Source: an uncultured Gammaproteobacteria bacterium
GTDB lineage: Bacteria; Pseudomonadota; Gammaproteobacteria; Steroidobacterales; Woeseiaceae
DNA length: 5,518 nt
Assembly: GCA_938003715.1 (NCBI GenBank)
Contig: CALKYK010000249.1
Coordinates: 1-5,518 of the forward strand
Direction: 5' to 3'
Below, one piece after another: positions 1 to 5,518 of this stretch (position 1 is the stretch's first letter; every line of letters starts with the position of its first letter). The notes beneath the pieces are model-generated. The model saw only the letters and a program-made list of their open reading frames with translations, searched no databases and was not told where the DNA came from. A program made the translations under genes and the position numbers.

Positions 1-136
1 ACTCGGGCCGGTCCTGATCGGCATCGTCGCGTACGTTTCCGACGAACCGAAATACATCCTCGTCGCGGTATTGCCGATGTTCGTCCTGGGTGCGCTGCTG
101 CTCGGCAGGGTCAAGCCGACCGAAGAGCCTGCCTGA
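1..136 (+). CDS. C-terminal end of a membrane transporter, probably MFS (UMF1-like)
   Basis: The open frame runs in from the left edge (first full codon at base 2) and ends at TGA 134-136, giving 44 residues. It begins LGPVLIGIVAYVSDEPKYI, continues with a hydrophobic stretch (roughly residues 19-37, ILVAVLPMFVLGALLLG), and ends in a short charged tail, RVKPTEEPA. A GPxLxGxV span, a short polar loop, a last hydrophobic helix and a short cytoplasmic tail are what the end of a 12-span major facilitator looks like. The wording is closest to what I remember of the UMF1 (Atg22-like) branch, where LGP followed by a small-residue helix is usual near the end. The substrate cannot be inferred. That it is an integral membrane protein is fairly sure; the exact family is inferred from a short fragment. 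It converges on the tgpA-like gene with 8 bases between stops. Confidence 0.6.
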   Translation, partial: LGPVLIGIVAYVSDEPKYILVAVLPMFVLGALLLGRVKPTEEPA

Positions 137-150
137 GATTCGGATCAGGC
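131..150. repeat. Small inverted repeat spanning both convergent stop codons
   Basis: GCCTGA (131-136) and TCAGGC (145-150) form a perfect 6-base stem with an 8-base loop, and the loop is exactly the spacer between the two genes. The TGA stop of the left gene lies in one arm and the TGA stop of the right gene in the other. Neither side is followed by a T run, so it is not a standard intrinsic terminator. It could be a weak two-way 3' hairpin, or coincidence. Confidence 0.35.
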
Positions 151-1269
151 TGACTTGCGGAAATCGTCGACGGCGGATTTCAGCCGCGTGAGCCGGACCG
201 TCCGGTCCGGGCCGTAGCGCGCGTCGAGATAGAGCGACGTGATGCCGTTCGCCGCTTCCGCAATTTCGGCACGCGATGTCGCGAGCCGGCCGGCATAGGC
301 CAGCGGCGTCTCGCCGCGTTCGGGTTCGATGCCCGCGGCGCGGGTGAATCGGCGGTACAGGATGGCGGCCTCGTCGGGACGGGGCGGCCGGTAGCGTCGA
401 ATCAGGAGTGCGCTGACGATCGCGATCAGCACCGCGAGGACGGCGATCAGCGTCAGCATCATCTTCTGCCAGTCCGGGTCGTCCATGCCCAGCCATTCCA
501 TGAACCGCCCCTGGTTGTCCGGGCCGTAGGCGAGAATCCACTCGTTCCACTTGGCGTTGAGCGCGTCCCAGGTCAGCGTGATCTGGTACAGGAGCTGTGA
601 CGGCGTGTTCATACCCCATGAAGCACCGACGCCGTCGAGCATCGCGCCCAGGCGGCCGGCCTCGATGCGCTCGGGCGCCACCGCCGCGGTCGGATCGATC
701 CGGTACCAGCCGCGGCGCGGCAGCCAGACCTCGGTCCAGGCGTGCGCATCCGCCTGGCGCACGATGAGGTAGTTGCCCATCGGGTTGACCTCGCCGCCCT
801 GGTAGCCGAGGACGATGCGCGAAGGGATGCCGACGGATCGCATCATGACGGCGAACGCCGACGCGTAGTGTTCACAGAAGCCGCGCCGGGTATCGAACAG
901 GAATGCATCGACCGGGTTCGAGCCCAGCGGCGGCGGCTCCAGCGTATAAAAGAAATTCTCGCGGTTGAACATGCGCAGCACGTTGTTGATGAACACCTCG
1001 CTGGAGCCGGCCGCATCTCGCATCTGACGTGCCAGCTCGGCGGTGCGTCGATTTGCCGTTCCCGGCAGTCGCGTGTAGTAGTCCCTGGCGAACTGCGTCA
1101 GCTCGTTGTTCAGGCGAAACTCGGGGTGCGATATCGCCCGGTAGGTAATGCGCTGGTCGATCGGCTGGATCCGGGCGAGCTGGTGCTGCGAGGCCATAAA
1201 CGTACGTTCGAGATCCCAGTCGTAGGGTATGTCGAGCGCAAATACCCATTGCTGGCGCGTCGGTTCCAT
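145..1269 (-). CDS. tgpA: C-terminal transglutaminase-like fragment of TgpA
   Basis: This is the frame after the internal stop, counted from the first ATG (374 residues). The transglutaminase core is complete, with the nucleophile Cys132 in RRGFCEHYASAF, His176 in ADAHAWTEVW and Asp192 in WYRIDPTAAV. A hydrophobic span at about 271-290 is followed by RRYRPPRP and then a helical tail (about 299-372) that resembles the cytoplasmic DUF4129-like end of the family. Met1 here is most likely an internal methionine of the full protein, not a native start; only AGG (1277-1275), five bases upstream, resembles a ribosome site. Without the first membrane spans or a signal peptide, a product started here would have no clear route to place the catalytic domain in the periplasm. 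The domain is certain; independent expression is doubtful. Confidence 0.7.
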   Translation of the reverse strand: MEPTRQQWVFALDIPYDWDLERTFMASQHQLARIQPIDQRITYRAISHPEFRLNNELTQFARDYYTRLPGTANRRTAELARQMRDAAGSSEVFINNVLRMFNRENFFYTLEPPPLGSNPVDAFLFDTRRGFCEHYASAFAVMMRSVGIPSRIVLGYQGGEVNPMGNYLIVRQADAHAWTEVWLPRRGWYRIDPTAAVAPERIEAGRLGAMLDGVGASWGMNTPSQLLYQITLTWDALNAKWNEWILAYGPDNQGRFMEWLGMDDPDWQKMMLTLIAVLAVLIAIVSALLIRRYRPPRPDEAAILYRRFTRAAGIEPERGETPLAYAGRLATSRAEIAEAANGITSLYLDARYGPDRTVRLTRLKSAVDDFRKSA

Positions 1270-1299
1270 CGTGACCTGGGAGCTGACCGGTTCGCCCTC

Positions 1300-2109
1300 T
1301 TACTCGACGTCGCGGCGGGCGCGAGCACCCATCTCGGGGTCATTGCCGCTCCATGTGCGACCGTTGAAGCGATGCAGCACCAGTCCGCGCCAGTAGCGCT
1401 GTTCAGGCGGCGGCACGACGTCGTCGAACTTGACGCGGAACGCGACCGCGTCGGACAGCGACAGCGAGCTGATGTCGCCAGGGCTCATCCTGTCGCTCAG
1501 ACCGGAAGTCGCCGAACTGGTATCGATCGGCACCGCCCAGAACGGCGTTGCGATGCGCGGGAAGAATATCCACATCGCGATCGTCAGCGGCGCCGCATAG
1601 AGTACCAGGCGTGCGCTGGTGCGCACGCTCTGCGTCAGCGGGACCGGGCGCGCGTTCGACATGCGGAGCCACGCGGTCATCGTGAACAGCACGCCGGCAA
1701 CCAGGTACGGCAGCGACCACAGGTACTGCTCGCGCAGCAGCGAGGACATGATCAGGAAGATCGATATGAACAACAGGACGAACTGGTCGCGGCGACGCTT
1801 CGTCTCCATCATCTTGAGCGCCGCCATCACGGCGAGCAGGGCCGAGCCGGGACCGACGCCCGACACCGATTCGTAGGACGCCAGCACGCCGCTAAAGCAC
1901 AGGAGCGACACCACGATGCGCAGCCAGGCGGGCGGCAGGCGCCAGCGGCGTCGCTCGACCTGCAGGCGCCACGCAGAGCAGCCGATGAAGATCACGGTGA
2001 CCCAGACCGGCAGGAACTGTACGTGCGGCAGGATCGAGAACGCCAGGGCGCCGAGCGTCCACGGCAGGCTCGCGAGCAGGGACCCGTCGGTGCCGATGCG
2101 CTTGCTCAT
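1300..2109 (-). CDS. tgpA: N-terminal membrane fragment of TgpA (DUF3488)
   Basis: This is the part of the tgpA frame before the internal stop, 269 residues. Hydrophobic segments lie at about residues 12-28, 33-47, 62-78, 110-122, 134-149 and 166-184, with a weaker one near 88-98. Arg/Lys-rich loops lie between some of them (VERRRWR, 51-57; ETKRRRD, 102-108), which points to cytoplasmic loops. Family signatures are visible: LKMMETKRRRDQ (98-109), FPRIATPFW (183-191), GLSDRMSPGDISSLSLSD (203-220) and YWRGLVLHRFNGRTW (239-253). The last two belong to the periplasmic segment that leads into the transglutaminase domain. The ATG start is supported by GAGG seven bases upstream. Translated alone it would leave the membrane domain with a truncated periplasmic stub (KFDD...RRDVE) and no catalytic residues. 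Confidence 0.8.
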   Translation of the reverse strand: MSKRIGTDGSLLASLPWTLGALAFSILPHVQFLPVWVTVIFIGCSAWRLQVERRRWRLPPAWLRIVVSLLCFSGVLASYESVSGVGPGSALLAVMAALKMMETKRRRDQFVLLFISIFLIMSSLLREQYLWSLPYLVAGVLFTMTAWLRMSNARPVPLTQSVRTSARLVLYAAPLTIAMWIFFPRIATPFWAVPIDTSSATSGLSDRMSPGDISSLSLSDAVAFRVKFDDVVPPPEQRYWRGLVLHRFNGRTWSGNDPEMGARARRDVE

Positions 2110-3143
2110 GCGGCAGCCTCGTGCCGGGCGACATGTACCGACGTCGGGTCGAAGAACGCCAGCGCCTCGAGGCAGCGATGGCGGTGGTTCTCACCGTGGG
2201 CCGGACTGAACTCCTCGCCGGGCAGGCGCAGGCCGTAATCCTGCTGGGTGCGATCCGCATCGACGACCCAGCGGGCGAGTATCGCCAGGCGCTCCTCGAC
2301 GTCGGCGGCCGTCACGTGATCGTAGTCGAACCACTGGCTGCTGGTATCGGCGCCCGAGAACTGTTTCGACAGCATGTCTCCGCTGCGCGCATAGGCTTTC
2401 CACGCAACGTGTCGAGGCGAATCGCCGCTGTGGAACTTGCGCAGGCCGGCGAAATCCTCTTCGCCGCGCGCATCGTGCTGGCGGTGGCCGTGTGCCGACT
2501 GCGTCGGCGGCGGCTTGGGTGCCACGGCGGCGGGTTTCGGGTACACGAGGGCAGCGAGGTCCATGTGCAGCCAGGCCCACGCGCGGAACAGCTCGAACGG
2601 AAACTGCGACCGCACGCCGAAGCGCTCCAGGCGCAGCAGGCCGCGACGCTCCGTCGGCAGCTCGAGGTGAAAGACGCGGCTTTCGCCGGGCGCGAGGTCG
2701 TAGATATCGCTCGACTGTCCCTCACAGTAGATCTGCATGTGCGGACGCGGGCTGCGCGAATGATTCGTGATCGCGATGCGAAACTCCGCCGCCTGGCCCG
2801 CGAATACCGGATCGACGCCGGCGAAGGAAATCTCCAGCCCGACGAGGTTGCGCTGGCACTGGTGCATCGCGACGAAGCCGAGCCCGGTCAGCAGGAAGGT
2901 CAGCACGAAGGACAGGTTGTTGTTGTAGTTCATCGAGCCGAGCAGCATCGTGAACACCATGACCGCGAACACGACCCCGACCGCGGTCGGCAGGATGTAG
3001 ATGCGTCTCGAGTGCAGGCGGGTCACGAACGGGTCCGAACCCTGCCTCTTCCTGGCCCAGCGCCGTATGCGCGCGCGGGCAGCGCGACGCAGCGGCACGA
3101 ACGCCAGGCGTCGGCTTGCGGTATCGATGAAGGCAGTCTTCAC
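2106..3143 (-). CDS. DUF58 domain protein with N-terminal membrane hairpin
   Basis: The protein has 345 residues. Residues 1-46 are strongly basic (RRAARARIRRWARKR) and should stay in the cytoplasm. They are followed by two spans at about 48-69 and 77-95, separated by MNYNNN, the usual short loop of this family. The rest is soluble, with a beta-rich part around 100-200 and the DUF58 signature at 227-260: GEEDF, LRKFHSGDSPRHVAWKAYAR, then SKQF. Near the C-terminus, YGLRLPG (303-309) is also typical. DUF58 proteins sit next to MoxR ATPases and are thought to be their partners or clients at the membrane; the biochemical role is not known. The start is GTG at 3143, because an in-frame TAG lies only two codons upstream (3152-3150); a later GTG at residue 16 is possible. 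No good Shine-Dalgarno is seen. The 51-base gap after the ATPase gene carries TACGCGC twice but no other signal. The gene looks intact and overlaps tgpA by 4 bases. Confidence 0.88.
   Translation of the reverse strand: MKTAFIDTASRRLAFVPLRRAARARIRRWARKRQGSDPFVTRLHSRRIYILPTAVGVVFAVMVFTMLLGSMNYNNNLSFVLTFLLTGLGFVAMHQCQRNLVGLEISFAGVDPVFAGQAAEFRIAITNHSRSPRPHMQIYCEGQSSDIYDLAPGESRVFHLELPTERRGLLRLERFGVRSQFPFELFRAWAWLHMDLAALVYPKPAAVAPKPPPTQSAHGHRQHDARGEEDFAGLRKFHSGDSPRHVAWKAYARSGDMLSKQFSGADTSSQWFDYDHVTAADVEERLAILARWVVDADRTQQDYGLRLPGEEFSPAHGENHRHRCLEALAFFDPTSVHVARHEAAA
2117..2120 (-). promoter_or_regulatory. Ribosome binding site of tgpA
   Basis: On the minus strand GAGG lies seven bases before ATG 2109, inside the last codons of the DUF58 gene. 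With the ATGA overlap it fixes the tgpA start and suggests coupled translation of the two genes. Confidence 0.55.
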
Positions 3144-3194
3144 GCCGCACTACCGGCGCGCGTAGCCGCAATGCGCGTAATGCCTGCCGCTCGC

Positions 3195-4157
3195 CTAGGG
3201 AATGGCCACGTTGTCGAGAACATGACGGCTCAGTTCGGCCGGCGTACGGTACACGGAGTTACTGGCGGGCTTCAGTCGATGCCCGGCAACGGAGCCGAAT
3301 ACCGCCTGCACGTCGTCCGGGAAAACACCGGAGTGATGCTCGATGAACGCGTGTGCTCGGGCGGCGGCGACGAGCGCGAGCGAGCCGCGCGGCGACAGGC
3401 CGGTTTCGATGTCCGGCGACTCGCGCGTGAAGCGGACCAGCGCCTGGATGTAGTCGACCAGCGGTTCGGACAGGTGTACGGCCGCGGCCGAGACCTGAAG
3501 ACTCTCGAGCATTTCCGGGCTGAGCGTGGGCTCGATTTCGACCAGCAGTTCGCGACGGTCCGCGCCGGTGAGCAGCGCGCGTTCGTTCTCCTCGTTGGGG
3601 TAGCCCAGTTCGAGTCGCATCAGGAAGCGATCCAGCTGCGACTCAGGCAGCGGAAACGTGCCGATCTGGTCGGACGGATTCTGTGTCGCAACGACGAAGT
3701 ACGGGCTCGGCAGCGCGTGCGTCTGGCCGTCGACCGAGACCTGTCGCTCCTCCATCGCCTCGAGCAGTGCGCTCTGCGCCTTCGGCGTCGCACGGTTGAC
3801 TTCGTCGGCCAGCACGAGCTGGGCGAATATGGGACCCGGCTGGAATTCGAACTGGCCGGCCTGTTGCTTGAAGATCGACACGCCGACGATGTCCGCGGGC
3901 AAGAGGTCGCTGGTGAACTGGATGCGCTGGTAGCTCAGGCCGAGGACCCGCGCCAGCGACTGCGCGAGAATCGTCTTGCCCAGCCCGGGCAGGTCCTCGA
4001 TCAGCAGGTGGCCGCGTGCGAGCAGGCAGGCCAGCGCCAGTGAAATCTCCGCGTCCTTGCCGAGCACGATGCTGCCCAGGGCGCGGCGGGCGGCGTCGAT
4101 GGCGGCCTTTTGTTCGTCACCGCCGATCGGCAGTTTTTCCAGCGTTCCACGCTGCAT
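3195..4157 (-). CDS. MoxR-family AAA+ ATPase
   Basis: The protein has 320 residues, normal for the family. Walker A is DLPGLGKT (55-62, Lys61), a common MoxR variant of GxPGxGKT. Walker B is LVLADEVNR (114-122, Asp118-Glu119), running into ATPKAQSALLEAMEE, the most typical MoxR stretch. Sensor 1 is ATQNP (157-161), the arginine-finger region is ESQLDRF (172-178, Arg177), and sensor 2 is GLSPRG (253-258, Arg257), followed by the C-terminal lid helices. All catalytic parts are present. MoxR proteins are cytoplasmic ATPases believed to act as chaperone-like remodellers of partner proteins; here the partner is probably the DUF58 protein encoded 51 bases downstream. The ATG start has a partial ribosome site, GAGAG (4170-4166), eight bases upstream. 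The gene ends with TAG, while the other genes here end with TGA. Its own promoter, if any, would lie in the 147-base gap after valS, but none is convincing. Family assignment is secure; function is by analogy. Confidence 0.93.
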   Translation of the reverse strand: MQRGTLEKLPIGGDEQKAAIDAARRALGSIVLGKDAEISLALACLLARGHLLIEDLPGLGKTILAQSLARVLGLSYQRIQFTSDLLPADIVGVSIFKQQAGQFEFQPGPIFAQLVLADEVNRATPKAQSALLEAMEERQVSVDGQTHALPSPYFVVATQNPSDQIGTFPLPESQLDRFLMRLELGYPNEENERALLTGADRRELLVEIEPTLSPEMLESLQVSAAAVHLSEPLVDYIQALVRFTRESPDIETGLSPRGSLALVAAARAHAFIEHHSGVFPDDVQAVFGSVAGHRLKPASNSVYRTPAELSRHVLDNVAIP

Positions 4158-4304
4158 GCGTCACACTCTCGTGGCAGGGACTCCGGCAATACTCGCCAAT
4201 CGCTTCGGGCTTTGCGACAGGCGCCCATCCGGATTGTGAACCATGCCTCAAATTAACATGAATAAGGCCCGACAACGCATTGAATTCGGACTCGAATTGC
4301 CGGA
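4158..4304 (-). other. valS to moxR-family intergenic gap with inverted repeats
   Basis: This 147-base non-coding gap has an AT-richer stretch at about 4230-4298. AATTCG (4283-4288) and CGAATT (4293-4298) form a 6-base stem with a 4-base loop just after the valS stop, but no T run follows on the minus strand, so it is not a standard terminator. A second pair, TCCGGCAAT (4182-4190) and ATTGCCGGA (4296-4304), is a perfect 9-base inverted repeat whose arms lie near the two ends of the gap. I found no good -35/-10 pair: CACAAT on the minus strand (about 4235-4240) is a fair -10, but lacks a matching -35. The ATPase operon may have a promoter here or be read through from valS. Confidence 0.4.
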
Positions 4305-5518
4305 TCAGCGCAGGCGCGCAAGCTGTTCGTCGATCTGCTCGAGCTGTTGCCTGAAGCCGGCGACGCGGTCCTTCTCCTGTGTGACCACGGCGGCCGGGGC
4401 GTTGTTCACGAATTTGTCGTTGCCGAGCTTCGTCAGGCTGCGTTCGAGATCCGCGTCGACGCGCCCGCGCTGCTTCTCCAGCCGGGCGATTTCCGCACCT
4501 ACGTCGATCAGGCCCTCCATCGGCACCAGCAGCCGCATGCTGCCGTGCAGCGCCATCGCCGAACGCGGCGCCGCCTCGTCGTCTGCGAGCGCGCGCACCG
4601 ATTCGACCCGGCCGACGCGCTCGAGGAGTCGTGCATGCCGTTCCGCGCGCTCGACGTCTTCCGCGGTCGAACCCTGCAACAGTACCGGCAGCGGCTTGCC
4701 CGGCGAAATGTCCATTTCGCCACGGATCTGGCGAATTCCCAGGATGAATGCCTTCAGCCAGTCGAGTTCCGCCTCGGCCTCGGGATCGTTGCGATTGTCC
4801 CCGACCTCTGGAAACGGGCGCAGCATGACCGTCTCACCGTCGATGCCGGCACGCGGCGCGACCTCGGCCCAGATTTCGTCCGTCACGAACGGCATGATCG
4901 GGTGCAGCAGTCGCAATATCGTTTCGAGCACCTCGACCAGCGTGCGCCGTGTGCCTCGCTTCTCGTCGTCCGAGGCGTCGTCTGCCTGCAGCACGGGCTT
5001 CGAAAGCTCAAGGTACCAGTCGCAGAATTCGTGCCAGGTGAAGTCGTAGACCGCCTGCGATGCCAGGTCGAGCCGGTAATTCGCGAACGCGTCGTGCATC
5101 GCTCCGACCGTGACGTGCAGCCGCGAACGGATCCATCGATCTGCCATTGAATATTGCGCCGGACCGTCGTCCAGCGCTTCCGTGTTCATCAAGACGTAGC
5201 GCGACGCGTTCCACAGCTTGTTGCAGAAATTCTTGTAGCCTTCAATGCGGCCGAGGTCGAAGCGGATGTCGCGTCCGGTCGTCGCGAGCGACGCAAACGT
5301 GAAACGCAGCGCATCCGCGCCGTAGTCTTCGATGCCCTGCGGAAACTGGCGTCGCGTCGCTTCCTCGATGCGCGGTTTCAGGTGCGGCTGCATCAGGCCG
5401 GTCGTGCGCTTTTCGAGCAGCGTGTCGAGATCGACGCCGTCGATCAGGTCGAGCGGGTCGAGCACGTTGCCCTTCGACTTCGACATCTTCTGCCCGTCCT
5501 GGTCGCGGATCAGGCCGT
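4305..5518 (-). CDS. valS: Valyl-tRNA synthetase, C-terminal part
   Basis: The frame enters from the right edge and stops at TGA 4307-4305, giving 403 full codons, a little under half of a usual ValS (about 900-950 residues). The first visible residues, GLIRDQDGQKMSKSKGN, contain the class I KMSKS signature that closes over ATP. The ATG inside KMSKS (5486) is not the start; the true start is beyond the window. Next come the rest of the catalytic core (PQGIEDYGADALRFTFASLA, then RFDLGRIEGYKNFCNKLWN), the helical anticodon-binding domain (from about DRWIRSRL to the LLHPIMPFVTDEIW motif) and a C-terminal coiled coil of about 60 residues. The last contains KLGNDKFVNNAPAAVV, a hallmark of bacterial ValS ends. 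The enzyme charges tRNA-Val with valine in the cytoplasm and edits mischarged threonine; the editing domain would be upstream, out of view. No damage is seen in the visible part. Confidence 0.96.
   Translation of the reverse strand, partial: GLIRDQDGQKMSKSKGNVLDPLDLIDGVDLDTLLEKRTTGLMQPHLKPRIEEATRRQFPQGIEDYGADALRFTFASLATTGRDIRFDLGRIEGYKNFCNKLWNASRYVLMNTEALDDGPAQYSMADRWIRSRLHVTVGAMHDAFANYRLDLASQAVYDFTWHEFCDWYLELSKPVLQADDASDDEKRGTRRTLVEVLETILRLLHPIMPFVTDEIWAEVAPRAGIDGETVMLRPFPEVGDNRNDPEAEAELDWLKAFILGIRQIRGEMDISPGKPLPVLLQGSTAEDVERAERHARLLERVGRVESVRALADDEAAPRSAMALHGSMRLLVPMEGLIDVGAEIARLEKQRGRVDADLERSLTKLGNDKFVNNAPAAVVTQEKDRVAGFRQQLEQIDEQLARLR

Larger units (their letters stand above)
145..2109 (-). 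pseudogene. tgpA: TgpA-like membrane transglutaminase gene, split by an in-frame TAA
   Basis: Reading minus from ATG 2109 to TGA 145 in one unbroken frame gives 654 codons, with a single internal stop (TAA, 1302-1300) as codon 270. P. aeruginosa TgpA is of similar length, about 670 residues. The order matches that family: an N-terminal membrane domain with the DUF3488 signature, a transglutaminase domain with Cys412, His456 and Asp472 (read-through numbering), one more membrane span (about 551-570) and a cytoplasmic tail. The ten codons between the stop and the next ATG read EGEPVSSQVT and join smoothly to MEPTRQQWVFALD, as expected inside an intact TgpA where a strand leads to a conserved EPT..xWxFALD motif. 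Nothing is missing or frameshifted; only one codon is wrong. In family members this inner-membrane protein carries its transglutaminase domain in the periplasm. It overlaps the DUF58 gene by ATGA, so translation is probably coupled. A sequencing error is the main alternative to a true nonsense mutation. Confidence 0.85.

Noticed and set aside
1300..1302. Recoding of TAA as an amino acid
   Set aside because: Bacterial recoding normally concerns TGA (Sec) or rarely TAG (Pyl), not TAA. Other genes here end with TGA or TAG in the normal way, and no selenocysteine-type context applies.
742..2238. 498-codon open frame on the plus strand
   Set aside because: It lies wholly antisense to the tgpA and DUF58 genes, which have clear family motifs. 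Its translation is Arg/His/Ala-rich with no domain, as expected for the mirror of GC-rich coding DNA.
3144..3194. Separate promoter or small gene between the ATPase and DUF58 genes
   Set aside because: The gap is 51 bases, has no -35/-10 pair and no useful open frame; a simple operon spacer explains it.
2121..4043. 640-codon open frame on the plus strand
   Set aside because: It is the longest open frame in the window, but it is antisense to the complete DUF58 gene and most of the MoxR-family gene. Its product is rich in Arg, Gln and Glu without any recognisable motif, and it ends inside the ATPase gene.
4283..4298. Rho-independent terminator after valS
   Set aside because: The stem is only 6 base pairs, half of them A-T, and no T run follows on the minus strand.
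4243..5150. Two overlapping plus-strand open frames (4243-5049 and 4347-5150)
   Set aside because: Both are antisense to valS. One is dominated by Ser/Arg and the other by Arg/His/Val runs, typical of shadow frames.
5484..5486. ATG 5486 as the start of the rightmost gene
   Set aside because: This methionine is the M of the KMSKS motif, and the same frame continues upstream with GLIRDQDGQK, so it is internal to valS.

Overview
The window is GC-rich chromosomal DNA with tightly packed housekeeping genes. It most likely comes from a gammaproteobacterium: the compact MoxR ATPase / DUF58 / TgpA-type transglutaminase cluster is familiar from Pseudomonas and relatives, and the ValS tail also looks proteobacterial. 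I cannot name a genus. I see no mobile element, CRISPR array, tRNA or rRNA.

Layout, left to right. Bases 1-136 (+) hold the last 44 codons of a membrane transporter, probably a major facilitator of the UMF1 type. It converges on the next gene with only 8 bases between the two stop codons. Everything else reads on the minus strand. In transcription order (right to left) this is: the 3' part of valS (5518 to 4305); a 147-base gap; a MoxR-family AAA+ ATPase (4157 to 3195); a 51-base gap; a DUF58 protein (3143 to 2106); and then, overlapping by 4 bases (ATGA), a tgpA-like gene (2109 to 145).

The main oddity is in tgpA. Its reading frame is broken by one in-frame TAA at 1302-1300, with no change of frame. 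Read through, the product would be a 654-residue TgpA: a multi-span membrane domain with the DUF3488 signature, a transglutaminase core with intact Cys-His-Asp, a last membrane span and a cytoplasmic tail. The stop separates the membrane domain from the catalytic domain. It is either a recent nonsense mutation or a sequencing/assembly error.

In this class of locus the MoxR ATPase is thought to act as a chaperone-like remodelling factor with the DUF58 protein, while TgpA is an inner-membrane protein with a periplasmic transglutaminase domain that matters for envelope integrity in Pseudomonas aeruginosa. valS is a translation gene that happens to lie upstream. I did not find an undescribed system; the genes are known families, and the points worth checking are the tgpA lesion and a few small inverted repeats.
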